From: Bugulina stolonifera
Taxonomy: Eukaryota > Bryozoa > Gymnolaemata > Cheilostomatida > Bugulidae
Assembly: GCA_935421135.1 (NCBI GenBank)
Contig: OW285193.1
Coordinates: 16,602,099 to 16,666,098 of the forward strand
DNA: 64,000 nucleotides
Direction of reading: 5' to 3'
Shown in pieces: positions 61,701 to 64,000 of the stretch. Position numbers and translations under genes: made by a program. The notes under the pieces are model-generated. The model searched no databases. It saw only the letters and a program-made list of their open reading frames with translations, and was not told where the DNA came from. The first letter of the stretch is position 1; the number at the start of each line of letters is the position of its first letter.

Positions 61701-62885
61701 GAGCCATATCACCTGAAAAACATGTCAGAATATTCCAGTCAGTCAGCATACATGTAGAGTACAATTGTGTTATGGCGGCACAACTCAAGTAACATTTCAC
61801 TTTAGTTGCTCACGTGATGTCTTTATGTTTTATGAAAAAGTTTGTTAATAATATGATCAACATGGTGACATAGTTCATTCTCTCCTTTCATAAAATAATA
61901 TTGATTCAGTTGTGAGTTTATGCGTTATCAATACAAACATCATTTGATAAAGAATTCTAGTTCTACTAACCCCTTTTCACAAGATCTGCTATGACTTTCC
62001 ATTTTTCTTCTGCACTGCCTTCCTTTATAAGCTTCTGCCTGATAATATCTCCAACAGACAAGTGAACCCAGTTATACTTTTCGTAATGATTGACGAGTTT
62101 CTCACATTGCGTAGACTTGCCTCCTCCAGGTGGTCCTATTTCATGTAAATTAAAATTATTAATAATTTACTAACTAAAGCAGAAATTAAATTAAAATCAT
62201 TATGCCATATTTTCTTATCCATATTACATAATTATGCAACTAAAGAATAACACTGTATAAAACCTGCCCATTATCAGCACAATTGGCACTTTTGCTGGGA
62301 TTTTTACGTTTTTACTGAGACTAGAGCGTGTGGTCTCCCTTGAACTGCCTATTGGTGGGAGAGGACTAGTCGAACTGAGTTCTTTACTTGTACTTCTAGG
62401 TGGAGCAGGGGCTATAAAATATGGAAACCATTACTACAAGAACAAAACAGATCCTTATATTGCAAGCAAATCATTTTAGTTGTATCTACATGTAAGTCAA
62501 GATTCTAGAAACAAATACAATAGATTCATTGCTAGTATACATGCTGTGTAGCCTGCATCCCCTTTGTATTGGAACTGAAGATTACAATAAAAAATGAACC
62601 AAACAAAGATTAAAAGTATGTACATGTAACATATTTCATTCAATGCATGACCTCATTACTAGTCATAAACTTATTACATCACTTACTATTGTCTGACTCA
62701 TCCGAAGATGTTTCAGGCTTTGAAGCCCGACTAATCGGTGGTAAAGCGCTGCTGCTTTTCTTTGGCTCCACAAATGAATTCCAGTTGATTCCTGCATTAC
62801 CGGTATCTTTCGCTTTCTGTATGCAATGGATTAGAAACTCCAAATGATCTTCTGGTCTATGGAACATCAACCCAGTCATCAAACT
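55771..62885 (-). CDS. Adenylate kinase, AK5-like, two kinase domains (5' end not in view)
   Basis: Twelve exons join in phase: 62687-62885, 62268-62411, 61971-62135, 61582-61712, 60887-61078, 60454-60535, 59159-59359, 58490-58779, 58100-58291, 57564-57653, 56920-56950 and 55771-56108, for 685 residues. The N-terminal exon has SLMTGLMFHRPEDHLEFLIH, the segment before kinase domains in AK5-type proteins. Domain 1: IMGGPPGGGKSTQC, HLSVGDIIRQ, GDMAPDDV, FLIQGYPRT, IVLDYEEDVC, RIDDNEAAIKRRL. Domain 2: [55 protein letters not shown]; its LID is altered (RQDDKPGPLGRRIEFY). A C-terminal tail has six copies of a VSKEQTD-like heptad. After the last exon a GTATGT donor or a read-through to a stop at 55717 are both possible. 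Such proteins work in cytosol or axonemes. The intron within the P-loop of domain 1 uses a GC donor. Confidence 0.88.
55846..55986 (-). repeat. Coding minisatellite, 21-bp unit in the AK5-like tail
   Basis: Six tandem copies encode VSKEQTD with G, A and N replacements. The opposite strand gives a Cys-rich frame that is only a shadow. Confidence 0.85.
57198..57246. repeat. Short hairpin of the dispersed family
   Basis: Arms TTGGAGTTGTC and GACAACTCTAA with AGAGAGAGGA inside, in an intron of the AK5-like gene. Confidence 0.5.
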
Positions 62886-63250
62886 CTAAAGATTTAGAAT
62901 ATGACTCAGTAATCTATTACACATGTACATCAAACATTCCACCAGCATGTGAGGATTGGTTTCCCATAAAAGATAACCTCCAAAAATGCACATTTGGGAC
63001 TAGATTTTAAACAAGAGTAGCATAGAATGGCATAGCCTAAGTTTACTCATTTTAAGAATCAATCATGTCCAGTTTGACATAAATTCAACATAGCAAAAAC
63101 CTGTCATCACATTTTAGTAGGAGAAAGTTAAAACCATCTCATCTGCTATACATGCATATGGTGACAAGGTCAACTTGATTACCCCAATCCAAATATAGGA
63201 CCTGAGGCTACAACGTCTTGTCAAATTGAAGATGTTGTTTATTAGTATAA
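62886..63250. other. Probable intron of the AK5-like gene
   Basis: The exon ending at 62885 begins after an acceptor TTTAG, so at least one upstream exon should exist. I found none here; it may lie beyond the window. Confidence 0.4.
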
Positions 63251-63519
63251 GGTGTCTTCGCGACCTCTTGGACGGACCCAGGTCGCAAATAAAAATCACA
63301 AGATGGCCATACGACCAAGGCCAGAAGAGCTATTGGCCTGGGATTTTGCCTGGCCGGACGAAACCATCCCTAGCTCATCGGCACACCTGATTTCTTCGCG
63401 CGAAAACGAGGATTTTGCTTTTGGCCCAGGCCGGTGTGTTCGCGACCCTGTGACAGATGTGTGCCGGAAAATATTTTCATAAATCGGCCTGGGTCTGAAG
63501 CTTAGGTCGCGAAGACACC
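63251..63519. mobile_element. MITE, about 269 bp, GGTGTCTTCGCGACC termini
   Basis: Inverted ends GGTGTCTTCGCGACC and GGTCGCGAAGACACC are perfect over 15 bp. The interior is GC-richer than its surroundings and matches the copy at 22975-23234. No clear target duplication and no transposase. Confidence 0.85.
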
Positions 63520-64000
63520 TGTTACTATTGTGATGGTACGCCAAGTCGTATCTTACATCTGACACTCATTATTGTGTGCATACATGTATATATCTGCTTG
63601 TACTTTACTCTTATATTGTTGTATATGATTATATGATTATATCTAAGTCTTTTAATGCCTTTTATACCCATGTACAGAGGCCCGACCTCTCAGAATCCAT
63701 TGATATTCATTTTGTACATGAATTGGACCATTATAAGCAACTTTTGTAGAACCCGACCTATTTTGGGTCAGCCGTCGGGCTTCCGGCGGCCATCTTGTTG
63801 CGCAACTTCCGGACGACCACACGTCGTCTTTTCCCGACGTCACGTCGGCCGGAAGTCTTTATACTATATAAAGGGCACTGTTTTACTGTTCATTGTCTCA
63901 GTCTACACTTGGCTTTCAATAAAGACACATCTATACTTGATACAGAGACTTTCTCTTCCTTTTACTAGGTCATTCGCTTTGCGAACCGCCTACTAGGTCG
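63520..64000 (+). promoter_or_regulatory. LTR-like promoter and polyadenylation module, cut by the window end
   Basis: A GC-rich block with CCGGAAGT and CGACGTCACG motifs is followed by TATATAAAGG (63865-63874) and, only about 50 bp later, AATAAA (63918-63923). A core promoter so close to a polyadenylation signal is the usual U3-R layout of a retrotransposon LTR. No internal region is visible, so a solo LTR, the left LTR of an element beyond 64000, or a gene promoter are all possible. Confidence 0.4.

Overview
This window looks like nuclear DNA of an animal, most likely an early-branching one such as a sponge (the group is an inference). It is AT-rich. Its genes are broken into many short exons with GT-AG introns. 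The recognisable products are animal or eukaryotic: importin alpha, Tudor and Schlafen domains, a Golgi sulfotransferase, Inscuteable, MAP3K4-like kinase, adenylate kinases and U2 snRNA. I assembled the gene models by hand. I joined open exons at visible splice sites and kept a join only if the reading phase carried through. No transcript or database was consulted.

Layout. 0.4-5.0 kb: 3' part of an unrecognised minus-strand gene. 5.6-9.6 kb: a complete importin alpha gene (minus, 533 aa). 9.7-13.6 kb: repeat-rich spacer with four palindromes, a decayed LINE reverse transcriptase fragment and a tRNA-derived SINE. 13.7-23.5 kb: a plus-strand gene of about 824 aa joining helical (ARM/HEAT-like) segments, an extended Tudor domain and a C-terminal Schlafen/AlbA-type domain. 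Its introns are full of minisatellites. 24.3-27.2 kb: a galactose 3-O-sulfotransferase-like gene (minus), convergent with the Tudor gene. 28.3-33.9 kb: a tandem duplication holding two decayed copies of the 3' end of an Inscuteable gene. 34.3-36.8 kb: a foldback element with long inverted arms and an internal tandem array. 37.3-41.4 kb: two decayed copies of a MAP3K4-like kinase. 41.9-44.4 kb: a U2 snRNA gene split by a 5'-truncated LINE with an 11-bp target duplication. 45.5-46.6 kb: a non-autonomous hAT-like element with a perfect 8-bp duplication. 48.0-49.7 kb: exons of an unrecognised gene. 52.5-55.2 kb: an AK1-like adenylate kinase with a predicted myristoylation start. 55.8-62.9 kb: an AK5-like two-domain adenylate kinase whose first exon is not in view. 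63.2-64.0 kb: a MITE and an LTR-like sequence.

The most interesting points are four. First, the Tudor-Schlafen fusion resembles, in one polypeptide, partnerships known in piRNA precursor cleavage. Second, a LINE sits in the branch-point-recognition region of U2. Third, a dispersed set of short hairpins shares the arm GAAGTTRTCCTCTC/GAGAGGACAACTTC. Fourth, intronic tandem repeats and duplications repeatedly contain copies of a neighbouring 3' splice site.
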